DNA of 64,000 nt from Streptomyces sp. NBC_00448 (GTDB taxonomy: Bacteria > Actinomycetota > Actinomycetes > Streptomycetales > Streptomycetaceae): assembly GCF_036014115.1 (NCBI RefSeq), contig NZ_CP107913.1, positions 8,301,501-8,365,500 on the forward strand, written 5' to 3'. The translations under genes were made by a program, and so were the position numbers. Shown in pieces: positions 16,620 through 25,076 of the stretch. The notes under the pieces are model-generated. The model was not told the origin of the DNA. It saw only the letters and a list, made by a program, of their open reading frames with translations, and did no database searches. The number at the start of each line of letters is the position of its first letter. The stretch's first letter is position 1.

Positions 16620-17114
16620 ATGAGCGGCGGGATGTGGGCGGCTGTGGCCGCGGTGGCGGCGCTGGCGCTGGTCGCCGCGCTGATCGACGGCCGGGCGAGG
16701 TCGCGGCGTCCGCCGCGGCGCTCCCGGCAGCGCCCGCCGCGGGGCCCGCAGCCGCGCGCCGGTACGGGCCCCAAGTCGCGTGCCGGGCAAGGGAGTCGGG
16801 GCGGCGACCGGGTGCCGCGCAGGGGCGAGGTGTGGTGGGCGGAGGTGCCCTTCGAGGACGGGCCCGGGTCCAAGGACCGGCCCTGCCTGGTGCTGACGGT
16901 GCGGGGGACCTCCGCGCGGGTCGCCAAGATCACCACGAAGCGGCACGGCGAACTCCCCGGCGTGCTGGCGCTGCCCGCGGGCACGGTGGACGACGCGGCG
17001 GGCCGGCAGAGCTACTTGGAGACCGGCGAGCTGCGGGACGTCCCGCTCCCGGCGTTCCGCCGCCATGCCGGCGCGGTGGACGCCCGGTTCATGAAGAAGC
17101 TCAAGGTGCGCTGA
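16620..17114 (+). CDS. Membrane-anchored PemK/MazF-family protein
   Basis: A 164-residue protein with an N-terminal transmembrane helix (about residues 4-22) and a basic, Arg/Pro-rich linker, then a MazF/PemK domain from about residue 67 (RRGEVWWAEVPFEDGPGSKDRPCLVL, then ITTKRH and LRDVPLPAFRRHAGAVD). MazF proteins are mRNA interferases of type II toxin-antitoxin systems, and the RGEVWW and KDRPCLVL strands are the domain's signature. No antitoxin gene overlaps or precedes it in the same direction. The membrane anchor would hold the domain on the cytosolic face. Whether it has RNase activity is unknown. GAGG precedes the ATG at 16620. Confidence 0.82.
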   Translation: MSGGMWAAVAAVAALALVAALIDGRARSRRPPRRSRQRPPRGPQPRAGTGPKSRAGQGSRGGDRVPRRGEVWWAEVPFEDGPGSKDRPCLVLTVRGTSARVAKITTKRHGELPGVLALPAGTVDDAAGRQSYLETGELRDVPLPAFRRHAGAVDARFMKKLKVR

Positions 17115-17244
17115 GGAGCCGGGGCGCCGGTCCTGATGCGGTCCTGTCGTGGTCCCGCCGGTGGCCGCGCCGCCGTCCGGTCCGCGGCGCGGCACGCGGG
17201 GCGCGTACTGCCGTCGGCAGCGCGCGCGGCCGTAGAGTGCGGGC

Positions 17245-17727
17245 ATGTACACCACTCGGGTGGCCGGTCATGTGAACGCGCCGCGCGCGGACGTCTACGC
17301 GGCGCTGGTCGACGCGGAGGCGCTGGCGAAGTGGCGGGTGCCGGACGGCATGCGCGGCGAGGTGCACGCGTTCGACGCCCGCGAGGGAGGCGCGTTCCGG
17401 ATCTCGCTCACCTATGACGCGCCGGCCGCGAGCGGCAAGTCCGAGGCGCGCACGGACACGTACCACGGCCGGTTCGTGCGGCTCGTGCCCGGCGAGGAAG
17501 TGGTGGAGGAGTTCGAGTTCGAGACGGGCGAGGCCCGCTTCCACGGCGTGATGAGGATGACGACCACGCTGACCGACGCGGGTGCGGGTGCGGACGGGCG
17601 CGGCGGCACCGAGGTGCTGGTCGTGCACGAGGGCATCCCCGACGGTGTGCCCGCCGCCGACAACGAGACCGGCACGCGGATGGCGCTGGCGAACCTCGCC
17701 GCACTCGTGGAGGCCGACCCCGGCTGA
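17245..17727 (+). CDS. SRPBCC (AHSA1-like) ligand-binding protein
   Basis: A 160-residue START/Bet-v1-fold protein of the activator-of-Hsp90 AHSA1 group. The pattern is VAGHVNAPRADVYAALVDAEALAKWRVPDGM (N-terminal helix-grip), GRFVRLVPGEEVVEEFEF, MRMTTTLTDA and the C-terminal long helix TGTRMALANLAALVE. These proteins bind hydrophobic ligands in a central cavity; many sit near ArsR regulators, but none is present here. No ligand can be named. Confidence 0.88.
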   Translation: MYTTRVAGHVNAPRADVYAALVDAEALAKWRVPDGMRGEVHAFDAREGGAFRISLTYDAPAASGKSEARTDTYHGRFVRLVPGEEVVEEFEFETGEARFHGVMRMTTTLTDAGAGADGRGGTEVLVVHEGIPDGVPAADNETGTRMALANLAALVEADPG

Positions 17728-17855
17728 CGGCCCGGGGACGTACCCGGGGAACTGTGTACGGCCCCGCGGAGTCCGTGATCATGGAGGGGCGGCGGGACGC
17801 CGGGCGCGGGTCGCGCGCGGGCGGCGCCCGGGGGACGGAAGACCGCGGGGGACAC

Positions 17856-19241
17856 ATGGTGACGAACTACGCCTCGGGCGTGCCCGATCGCCGCAACACC
17901 GAGCTGGCGCTGCTGCTCCTCGCCGTCGCGATCCCCGTCTTCGCCTACGTCGACACCGGCCTGGCCCTGCACGGCGAGGTGCCCTCCGGGCTGCTGAGCT
18001 ACGGTCTCGGCCTCGGACTGCTGGCGGGCCTCGGGCATCTGGTGGTGCGCAGGTTCGCCCGGTACGCGGACCCGTTGCTGCTGCCGATCGCGACGCTGCT
18101 CAACGGCCTCGGCCTGGTGGTCATCTGGCGGCTCGACCAGTCGAAGCGGCTGCGGGCCGACCCCGGTTTCGTGGCGGACACGCCCCGTCAACTGCTCTAC
18201 TCCGCGATGGGGCTGGCGCTGTTCGGCGCGGTGGTGGTGGTCCTGAGAGACCACCGCAAGCTCCAGCGGTACACGTACATCTCGATGGCGGGCGCGCTGG
18301 CGCTGCTGCTCCTGCCGCTGGTGCCCGGGCTCGGGGTCGACGTGTACGGGGCGCGGATCTGGGTCGCGGTGGCCGGGTTCAGCTTCCAGCCCGCGGAGTT
18401 CGCGAAGATCGTGATCGCGGTCTTCTTCGCCGGCTACCTGGTGCTGAAACGGGACGCGCTGGCGCTGGCGGGCCGCCGCTTCGCCGGACTGGCGCTGCCG
18501 CGCGGCCGGGACCTGGGGCCGATCCTCGCGGTGTGGGCGGTGTCGATCCTGATCCTGGTCTTCGAGACGGACCTGGGCACCTCGCTGCTGTTCTTCGGCA
18601 TGTTCGTGGTGATGCTCTACATCGCCACCGAGCGCACCAGCTGGATCGTCTTCGGCCTGCTGATGGCGGCGGGCGGCGCGGTGGGCGTCGACTCCTTCGA
18701 GCCGCACGTCCAGCAGCGGGTGCAGGCGTGGCTGCACCCCATGGGCGAGTACCTGAAGAGCCGGCAGGGCCTGGCCGGCCACTCCGAGCAGTCCATGCAG
18801 GCGCTGTGGGCGTTCGGCTCCGGCGGCCTGATCGGCACCGGCCTGGGGCAGGGCAACTCCGACCTGATCGGCTTCGCCGCGAACTCCGACTTCATCCTGG
18901 CCACCGTGGGCGAGGAACTGGGCCTGGCCGGCGTGGTGGCGCTGCTGCTGCTCTACGCGCTGATCGTCGAGCGCGGCATGCGGACCGCGCTCGCCACCCG
19001 CGACCCGTTCGGCAAGCTGCTCGCCGGCGGGCTCTCGGCCGCGTTCGCGCTCCAGGTCTTCGTCGTGGCGGGCGGCGTCATGGGCCTCATCCCGCTGACC
19101 GGCATGACGCTGCCGTTCGTCGCGTACGGCGGGTCGTCCGTGACCGCGAACTGGGCGCTGGTCGGCATCCTGATCCGGATCAGCGACACCGCGCGCCGCC
19201 CGGAGGTGGCCGTGGACGACGCGGACGAGGCGGAGTGGTGA
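17856..19241 (+). CDS. SEDS-family (FtsW/RodA/SpoVE) glycosyltransferase, orphan copy
   Basis: A 461-residue polytopic membrane protein of the SEDS family with about ten transmembrane helices. Key stretches are FSFQPAEFAKIVIAVFFAGYL (conserved QPxEFAK), VFETDLGTSLLFFGMFVVMLYIA containing the essential Asp region (ETDLGTSLL), and PLTGMTLPFVAYGGSS. The overall sequence closely resembles the streptomycete RodA/FtsW paralogue normally encoded with a penicillin-binding protein and a PknB-type kinase. Here neither partner is adjacent. SEDS proteins polymerise lipid II into glycan and pair with class B PBPs. The ATG at 17856 follows GGGGGAC. The loop before QPAEFAK is slightly altered relative to what I recall of its paralogue. 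Confidence 0.9.
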   Translation: MVTNYASGVPDRRNTELALLLLAVAIPVFAYVDTGLALHGEVPSGLLSYGLGLGLLAGLGHLVVRRFARYADPLLLPIATLLNGLGLVVIWRLDQSKRLRADPGFVADTPRQLLYSAMGLALFGAVVVVLRDHRKLQRYTYISMAGALALLLLPLVPGLGVDVYGARIWVAVAGFSFQPAEFAKIVIAVFFAGYLVLKRDALALAGRRFAGLALPRGRDLGPILAVWAVSILILVFETDLGTSLLFFGMFVVMLYIATERTSWIVFGLLMAAGGAVGVDSFEPHVQQRVQAWLHPMGEYLKSRQGLAGHSEQSMQALWAFGSGGLIGTGLGQGNSDLIGFAANSDFILATVGEELGLAGVVALLLLYALIVERGMRTALATRDPFGKLLAGGLSAAFALQVFVVAGGVMGLIPLTGMTLPFVAYGGSSVTANWALVGILIRISDTARRPEVAVDDADEAEW

Positions 19242-19405
19242 CCCCCGTTCCTCGTTTCCCGTCCCCGTCCCTTTCCCTGTCGCCGACCGCCGCGGCCCCG
19301 ACCGTCCCTGTCCCCGACCGCCGCGGTCTCGGCTCGCCCGCCCGGGCACCGCGCGGGGCACACCCGGTGTGCGGGTGGTCGCAGGGCGGGAGGTAACGTC
19401 GTTTC

Positions 19406-20314
19406 GTGCTTCGCGTCGTGTTCACCCGCCGCTGGATTCTGCTGACCATCCTGTTCGTGGCCCTGATACTGGTCATGGGCCGGTTGGGCCTGTGGCAGTA
19501 CCACCGCTACGAGCAGACCAAGCGCAGCAACCACAAGATCTCGCTGGCCCAGCACGCCGAGCCGGTCCCGATCCAGTCGCTGTCCGGTCCGGGCGCGAAC
19601 CTGCCCGGCAGCGAGCGCTACCGGCCGGTGACCGCCACCGGGCAGTACGACCCCGCGCACCAGTTCGTGGTCCGGCGCCGCACCAACGCCGACGGTGACC
19701 AGGGCTTCTTCCTCATCACCCCGCTGATCATCTCCAACGGAGACGCGGTGCTGGTCAACCGGGGCTGGGTAGCGCCCGCCGACGACACCGCGGCGTTCCC
19801 CGCGGTGCCGAAGACGCCCGCCGGGACGGTCACCCTCACCGGGCGGCTCCAACTGGACGAAACCACCCGTATCAGTGGTATTCGGAACGTCGGCGGCCTG
19901 CCGCCCCGCCAGTTCATGCTGATCAACAGCACCGAGCAGACGAAGAAGCTGTCCAAGCCGGTGCTCAGCGGCTACCTGGAACTCGTGAAGACCAGCCCGC
20001 CGCTCACCAAGGGCCAGTCCGCCGAGCAGATCGGCGCGCCGGGCAGCGACAGCTCGGGCACCGACATGGCGGTCGTCGGTCAGGGCGTCCACCTGCCCTA
20101 CGCGATCCAGTGGTGGCTGTTCGCCCTCATGGTGCCGGTCGGCTGGTGGATTCTGCTGCGCCAGGAGCTGAAGGAGCGGCGCAAGAAGGCCGCCGCCGCG
20201 ACCGCGGCGGCGCCCCCCGCGCCGCGCGGGCCCGAGGGCACGGCCGGCACGGACGTCAAGGCCGAGGCGGACGTCACGGCCGACGCCGGGTCCGAAGCCG
20301 CCACCCGGAGCTGA
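19406..20314 (+). CDS. SURF1-family cytochrome oxidase assembly protein
   Basis: A 302-residue membrane protein with an N-terminal helix (RRWILLTILFVALILVMGRL), the SURF1 signature LGLWQYHRYEQ, an extracytoplasmic core (ERYRPVTATGQYD, VLVNRGWVAP) and a C-terminal helix (YAIQWWLFALMVPVGWWILL). SURF1 assists assembly of aa3-type cytochrome oxidase, probably at heme insertion. The last ~45 residues are an Ala/Glu-rich tail. The gene's 3' end overlaps the end of the convergent YczE-like gene by 41 bases. Confidence 0.92.
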   Translation: MLRVVFTRRWILLTILFVALILVMGRLGLWQYHRYEQTKRSNHKISLAQHAEPVPIQSLSGPGANLPGSERYRPVTATGQYDPAHQFVVRRRTNADGDQGFFLITPLIISNGDAVLVNRGWVAPADDTAAFPAVPKTPAGTVTLTGRLQLDETTRISGIRNVGGLPPRQFMLINSTEQTKKLSKPVLSGYLELVKTSPPLTKGQSAEQIGAPGSDSSGTDMAVVGQGVHLPYAIQWWLFALMVPVGWWILLRQELKERRKKAAAATAAAPPAPRGPEGTAGTDVKAEADVTADAGSEAATRS

Positions 20315-21089
20315 CCGGGGCGCCCCGCGCGTCCTCCTCGCCCCGGCGGCGGTCCGCCGCCGTCCGGTAGGCGAAGCGCGGCAGCAGCAACTGGGCGGTC
20401 GGGCCGATCGCCACCGCGTACAGCACGGTGCCCGGCCCGACGCTCCCGCCGAGCAGCACACCCACGGCGAGGACGGTGACCTCCATCAGGGTGCGGACGA
20501 AGCGGATCGAGCGGCTGGTGGCGGCCGAGGCGCCGGTCATCAGCCCGTCCCGCGGGCCCGGCCCGAGCCGCGCGCCGACGTAGATCGCGACGGAGAGCCC
20601 GTTGAGCAGCACGCCCCCGAGCAGCAGGCCGACCCGGGCCGGCAGCCCGGGGTGCGGGGGCAGGAGCGCGAGGCCGAGGTCGGAGGAGAACGACAGGACC
20701 ACGATGTTCGCGACCGTGCCGAACGTCGGCCGCTGCCGCAGCGGAATCCACAGCAGCAGCACGAACGCCCCGACCAGCCCGTTGACCGTGCCGAAGCTCA
20801 GCGAGGTGTGCCGCTGCACCCCCTCGTAGAGCACGCTCCACGGATTGACGCCGAGCGAGGCCCGGACCATGGCGGACAGCCCGAACCCGTACAGGGCCAG
20901 GCCGACCAGCAGTTGGGGCAGGCGGCGGCGGGGGGCCAGGCGGAGGGGGAGGTAGCTGAGCGGCGGCAGCGGGGCGCGGGTCCGGGGCGCGGGTGCCGCT
21001 GCCGGTGCGGTCGCGGTCGCGGGTACGGGGGCCGGCGTGGCGGGGTGGCGCGGGGTGCCGACGCCGGGGCCCGGGGCGTCACCGTGCAC
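20274..21089 (-). CDS. YczE/YyaS/YitT-type integral membrane protein
   Basis: About 271 residues, with an Ala/Pro-rich N-terminal tail followed by five or six membrane helices. The first helix region carries the family pattern LPQLLVGLALYGFGLSAMVRASLGVNPWSVLYEG; a later segment reads LSVAIYVGARLGPGPRDGLMTG. These match YczE-like membrane proteins, whose Bacillus homologue is controlled by a MocR-type regulator. The GTG at 21089 overlaps the end of the racemase gene by 11 bases, suggesting translational coupling. Function unknown; in the family, transport or sensing is suspected. Confidence 0.82.
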   Translation of the reverse strand: MHGDAPGPGVGTPRHPATPAPVPATATAPAAAPAPRTRAPLPPLSYLPLRLAPRRRLPQLLVGLALYGFGLSAMVRASLGVNPWSVLYEGVQRHTSLSFGTVNGLVGAFVLLLWIPLRQRPTFGTVANIVVLSFSSDLGLALLPPHPGLPARVGLLLGGVLLNGLSVAIYVGARLGPGPRDGLMTGASAATSRSIRFVRTLMEVTVLAVGVLLGGSVGPGTVLYAVAIGPTAQLLLPRFAYRTAADRRRGEEDARGAPVSSGWRLRTRRRP

Positions 21090-22116
21090 GAGCGGACCAC
21101 CGGTCGGGTACGGGCGCGGGTCCGCTGGGAGCCGCGTGCAGCAGGCGGCCCTCGGAGTAGGAGAGCGCGGCGGCGGGGAGGGCGGCCGGGCGGCCGCTGT
21201 GGACGACCCGCAGGGTGCCGACGGCGGGGGAGCCGGGCGCGGGGCGGGCGCCGATCCTGCGCAGTGCCTGGGCGGCGACCGCGTCCGCGGTGCCGTACAG
21301 GACGACGGGCGGCCGGCCGGGGTGCCGCAGGGCCGCACGAACCTGTTCGGCGACCAGTTCGTAATGGGTGCAGCCCAGGACGACAGCCCTTACATCGGTC
21401 GGGGTGCGCGCGGCGGCAGCGGCGATCGCCCGCTCGACGGCTTCCCCGTCCGCCCGTTCCACCGCGTCGGACAGCCCGGCGCACGGCACTTCGGTGACGC
21501 GCACCCCGGCCGCGAACTCGTCGATCAGCGCGCGCTGGTAGCGGCTGCCGGTGGTCGCGGGGGTGGCCCACACCGCGACCGGCCCGCCGCCCGCGGCGGC
21601 CGGCTTGACCGCGGGGACGGTGCCGATCACCGGTAGCCGGGGCTCGAACCGGGCGCGCAGCGCGGGCAGGGCGTGCACGGTGGCGGTGTTGCAGGCCACG
21701 ATCAGCGCGTCCGGGCCGTACGCGGCCGCGGCCCCGGCGACGGCCAGCGCGCGCTCCGCGAGGTCGGCGGGGGTACGCGGCCCCCACGGCATGCCGTCGG
21801 GGTCCGAGGCCAGCACGAGGTCGGCGTCGGGACGCAGCCGGCGCATGGCGGCCGCGGCGGCGAGCAGCCCGATCCCGGCGTCCATGAGGGCGATCCGCAC
21901 CGGGCGGTCGGCGCGGTCGGTGTGGTCGGCTCGGTCCGCGGGCGCGGGCGCGGGCGCGGGCGCCGGGGTGCGGCAGGCGGCCGTACGCCCTTCGGGCGGG
22001 GGCCCGTTGGTCGCGGTTGCCGTCGCAGTGGTCGTGGTCGTGGTCGCGGTCGACGTCACCTTCGCGGTGGCGGGGACGGCGTCCTGTGCCGTGCCGAGGT
22101 CGTCGGGGTCCTGCAT
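21079..22116 (-). CDS. Aspartate/glutamate racemase family protein (MurI-like)
   Basis: A 345-residue protein. After a low-complexity Thr/Ala/Pro-rich N-terminal ~70 residues comes a MurI-like core: ALMDAGIGLL (the DSGxGG position), VACNTATVHALP with catalytic Cys142, and VVLGCTHYELV with the second catalytic Cys249. This cofactor-independent two-cysteine mechanism interconverts L- and D-glutamate or aspartate. The first Ser and Gly of the usual DSGxGG are changed (DAGIGLL). CAGGAGG lies upstream of the ATG at 22116. It sits between a YczE-like gene and a MocR regulator, and probably forms an operon with the former. Confidence 0.87.
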   Translation of the reverse strand: MQDPDDLGTAQDAVPATAKVTSTATTTTTTATATATNGPPPEGRTAACRTPAPAPAPAPADRADHTDRADRPVRIALMDAGIGLLAAAAAMRRLRPDADLVLASDPDGMPWGPRTPADLAERALAVAGAAAAYGPDALIVACNTATVHALPALRARFEPRLPVIGTVPAVKPAAAGGGPVAVWATPATTGSRYQRALIDEFAAGVRVTEVPCAGLSDAVERADGEAVERAIAAAAARTPTDVRAVVLGCTHYELVAEQVRAALRHPGRPPVVLYGTADAVAAQALRRIGARPAPGSPAVGTLRVVHSGRPAALPAAALSYSEGRLLHAAPSGPAPVPDRWSARAR

Positions 22117-22278
22117 GCGGTCGCCTCCTGGGGGTCGGGTCGGGTCGAGCGGGGTCGGGTCCGTCCGCGTGGACCCGCCACGAGGCGGCCTCGCCCTCGC
22201 CGGACGGTGGCTGCGGGAGAGCGCCGGACCTCGCGGGCCCCGCCCGATCCGCCGGCGAGGCCACCGAAGGCGAGTCTG

Positions 22279-22309
22279 TACAGTGATTGGCCTGGATGAC
22301 ATGGCCAAT
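22279..22309 (+). promoter_or_regulatory. MocR promoter -10 and inverted repeat (candidate operator)
   Basis: A -10-like TACAGT (22279-22284) is followed by the inverted repeat ATTGGCC (22286-22292) and GGCCAAT (22303-22309), 10 bases apart. The repeat would cover the start of transcription of the MocR gene, whose ATG is at 22324. MocR regulators bind repeated sites in the divergent promoter; autoregulation and control of the racemase-YczE operon are inferred. Confidence 0.55.
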
Positions 22310-22323
22310 CGGGAGGAAATGGT

Positions 22324-23814
22324 ATGGCCGGCCCGCAGCCGTCCCGGTCCGTGGAGGGCGCGCCGCACGGCGGCCGGACCCTGGGCAGCCGGCAACTCGC
22401 CGCGATGCTGCCCGACCCGTCCGGCGCCCGGCCCGCCTACCGCCACCTCGCCCGCGCCATCGGCACGTTGATCCTCGACGGGCGGATCGCCCTGCACGTC
22501 AGGCTCCCGGCCGAGCGCGAACTGGCCGCCGCCCTCGGCACCAGCCGCGCCACCGTCACCGCCGTGTACGACCTGCTGCGCGCGAGCGGCCACGCGCACA
22601 GCCGGCAGGGCGCGGGCACCTGGACCGCGCTGCCCGAGGGCCGCACCCCCCGCGGCGTCACCCGCGCGCTCGGGCTCCCCGACACCGCGATCGACCTGGC
22701 CAGGGCCTCCCTCGGACTGCCCGAGCGGACCCTCGCGGACGCCCTCGCCCGGGTCGCCCCGCGGGTGGCCGAGCACGCCCGTACCCCCGGCTACCACCCC
22801 TACGGCCTGCCGGAGTTGCGCGCCGCCGTCGCCGAACGCTTCACCCGGCGGGGCCTGGCGACCGTGCCGGACCAGATCCTGGTGACCTCCGGCGCCCAGC
22901 ACGCCCTCACCCTGGTGCTCGGCCTGCTGTCCGCGCCCGGCGACCGGATCGCGGTCGAGAACCCCTCCTACCCCAACGCCCTGGAGGCGATGCGCCGCGC
23001 CCGGCTGCGCACCGTCCCCGTGCCGGTGGCCGACACCGGCTGGGACGCCGGCATCGTGGAGTCCACGCTGCGCCAGTCGGTGCCCCAACTGGCCTACCTG
23101 ATCCCCGACTTCCACAACCCGACCGGATGCCTCATGCCCGACGGCGAGCGGGCCGGTATCCTGCGCGCCGCCCAGCACGCCGGTACCTGGCTGGTCGTCG
23201 ACGAGACGCTCACCGAACTCGCCCTGGACGTCCCCGCGCCCGCGCCGTTCGCCTCGCACGCGCCGCCCGGCGGCACCGGGCAGGTCATCACCGTCGGGTC
23301 GATGAGCAAGACGCACTGGGCCGGGCTGCGGGTCGGCTGGCTGCGCGCGCCCTCGCGGCTGGTCACCGAACTCGCCGCGCAGCGCGTCGCCTCCGACATG
23401 GGTGGCTCGGTGCTCGACCAGCTCCTCGCGCTCGACCTGCTGTCCGGCGCGGACGGCGGACCGCTGCCGGACCGGCTGACCCGGCTGCGCGGGCAGCGCG
23501 CCGCCCTCACCGCCGCCCTGGCCGCGCACCTGCCGCGGTGGACCTGGCACCTGCCGCCCGGCGGGCTGTCGTTGTGGGTCGACCTCGGCGAACCCGTCGC
23601 CTCCGCCCTGGCCGAACGCGTCCTCGACTACGGCGTACGGATCGAGGGCGGCGCGTACTTCGCCACCGACCCCGGCATCTTCGAGCAGCGGCTGCGGATT
23701 CCCTACACCGCGGAGCCCGACACCCTGCGGGAAGCGGTGCAGCGGATGGCGACCGCGCTCGCCGACGGGCTCCCGCCCTCCGCCGCGACCCGCCGCCCGC
23801 ACTGGGTCGCCTGA
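22324..23814 (+). CDS. MocR-type regulator: GntR HTH fused to class I aminotransferase fold
   Basis: A 496-residue regulator. The N-terminal GntR winged helix (residues about 35-100, LPAERELAAALGTSRATVTAVYDLLRASG) is followed by a PLP-binding aminotransferase-like domain, with PGYHPYGLPELRAAVAERF, PDFHNPTGCLMP, and the PLP Schiff-base Lys329 in SMSKTHWAGLRVGWLR. MocR proteins sense PLP adducts of amino acids or amines and control adjacent genes. GGGAGGAAATGGT precedes the start. The divergent operon encodes an Asp/Glu racemase and a YczE-like protein, so amino acid or cell-wall precursor sensing is plausible. Confidence 0.92.
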   Translation: MAGPQPSRSVEGAPHGGRTLGSRQLAAMLPDPSGARPAYRHLARAIGTLILDGRIALHVRLPAERELAAALGTSRATVTAVYDLLRASGHAHSRQGAGTWTALPEGRTPRGVTRALGLPDTAIDLARASLGLPERTLADALARVAPRVAEHARTPGYHPYGLPELRAAVAERFTRRGLATVPDQILVTSGAQHALTLVLGLLSAPGDRIAVENPSYPNALEAMRRARLRTVPVPVADTGWDAGIVESTLRQSVPQLAYLIPDFHNPTGCLMPDGERAGILRAAQHAGTWLVVDETLTELALDVPAPAPFASHAPPGGTGQVITVGSMSKTHWAGLRVGWLRAPSRLVTELAAQRVASDMGGSVLDQLLALDLLSGADGGPLPDRLTRLRGQRAALTAALAAHLPRWTWHLPPGGLSLWVDLGEPVASALAERVLDYGVRIEGGAYFATDPGIFEQRLRIPYTAEPDTLREAVQRMATALADGLPPSAATRRPHWVA

Positions 23815-23871
23815 CCCCGCTGCTTGCCGCCTTCCGCCTTCCGCCCGCCGCCCTCCGCCCGGGTGCGGCGG

Positions 23872-24375
23872 CTACCGGGGTCCGAGCCCCGTCCGCCCGT
23901 CGAGCAGTTCGCGGACGACGTCGAGATGGCCGGCGTGGCGCGCGGTCTCCTCGATCATGTGCAGCACGATCCAGCGCAGGTCGGTGACCTCGTCCTCCAG
24001 GGGCTCGGAGTGACGGCCGCGCGGAGGTGTCGACAGCGGCGTGGCGGCGAGAATCGCGTCGGAGCGCCGGCACTGGTCACGGTAGAAGGCGAAGACCACG
24101 TCCGGCGGTCGGGGTGTCGTCAACGGAACGGGGTCGTCGGGCCAGTCCAGCGGCTCGGCCGCGCCGGTGGCGACCTCCTGGAACCAGTGCCGCTCCGCGT
24201 ACCCCAGGTGCTCCACGAGACCGAGCGGTGTCCACCCGGAGGGCAGCACCGATGCGGTCAGGGCCGCGGCGTCGAGGCCGTCGACCACCGCGAGCACGCA
24301 GGCGCGCTGCGCCGCGAGGAACCCCAGCAACGACGTCTTCTCGCCGTCTTCCTTCTCCACCGTCTCCATACTCAT
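23872..24375 (-). CDS. DinB/DUF664 family protein
   Basis: A 167-residue four-helix-bundle protein of the DinB/DUF664 group. Metal-ligand histidines can be placed in VEHLGYAERHWFQEV (His of helix 2) and in LHMIEETARHAGHLDVVRELLDG (two His of the C-terminal helix). Actinobacterial members are candidate mycothiol-dependent S-transferases binding divalent metal. A second, distinct DinB gene lies at 55992-56546. It is convergent with the MocR gene. Confidence 0.9.
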   Translation of the reverse strand: MSMETVEKEDGEKTSLLGFLAAQRACVLAVVDGLDAAALTASVLPSGWTPLGLVEHLGYAERHWFQEVATGAAEPLDWPDDPVPLTTPRPPDVVFAFYRDQCRRSDAILAATPLSTPPRGRHSEPLEDEVTDLRWIVLHMIEETARHAGHLDVVRELLDGRTGLGPR

Positions 24376-24443
24376 GCGCTGATGCTGCCAGCAGCCACCG
24401 ACAATCCGTGCCGGCGTCCGCCCCCCGCAGGCAGCAGGGCGGC

Positions 24444-24992
24444 CTATCGGGGCTGGGCGAAGTCCACTTCGGACGCGGGCAGCACCCGGATGCTCCGTCC
24501 GGGGAACCCGAGGTGCCGGAAGATCTCGTTGTGGTGCGCGATCGACCGCGCAGGCGAGGCGAACGTGCCGCCGTCGGGCCGTACCGACGTCGTGTGCCCG
24601 TCGGCGACCACCACCAGGTCGTAGCCGTGGCTGAGCGCCTGCCGCGCCGTGGTGTCCACGCAGATCTCGGTGGCGAACCCGGTGACGACCACCTCCGTGA
24701 CGCCCCGCTCCTTCAGCACCCGGTCGAGATCCGTGCCGAGAAAGCCGTCGGGGCTCGTCTTGTGCACCACCGACTCGCCCTCGCCCGGAGCTAGTCGGGC
24801 CACCACCCGCCAGCCCTCCGTCCCGGCCGTCATCCCGCCGCCCTGGTCCTGGATCGTCACGACCGGAACCCCGGCGACCCCGGCGCGCTCGCGCAGCCCG
24901 GCGATCACGGCGACGGTCTCCGCGGCCCGATGAGCGATCGCCACCGTGTCGTTCTGCATGTCGATGACAAGAAGCGCGGGAACATGTGCCAT
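24444..24992 (-). CDS. Isochorismatase-like cysteine hydrolase
   Basis: A 182-residue hydrolase. The family triad is complete: Asp11 in VIDMQND, Lys78 in VVHKTSPDGF and Cys111 in ATEICVDTTARQAL. This family includes nicotinamidases, isochorismatases and N-carbamoyl amidohydrolases; the residues around the site do not settle the substrate. The ATG at 24992 is preferred to the upstream GTG at 25001, because GAGG lies directly before it. Confidence 0.9.
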   Translation of the reverse strand: MAHVPALLVIDMQNDTVAIAHRAAETVAVIAGLRERAGVAGVPVVTIQDQGGGMTAGTEGWRVVARLAPGEGESVVHKTSPDGFLGTDLDRVLKERGVTEVVVTGFATEICVDTTARQALSHGYDLVVVADGHTTSVRPDGGTFASPARSIAHHNEIFRHLGFPGRSIRVLPASEVDFAQPR

Positions 24993-25076
24993 GCCCCTCA
25001 CGCTAACGCCCTCCTCCGGTGTCCCGCCCCGGGTTTACGGTGGGGCGACGGGCCGCCGCCCGAGCGGGGAGGTCGG

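Noticed and set aside
11296..17114. A secondary-metabolite cluster, suggested by the C45 enzyme, dioxygenase, SRPBCC and oxidase
   Set aside because: No synthase, carrier protein or pathway regulator; the genes differ in direction and are separated by terminators.
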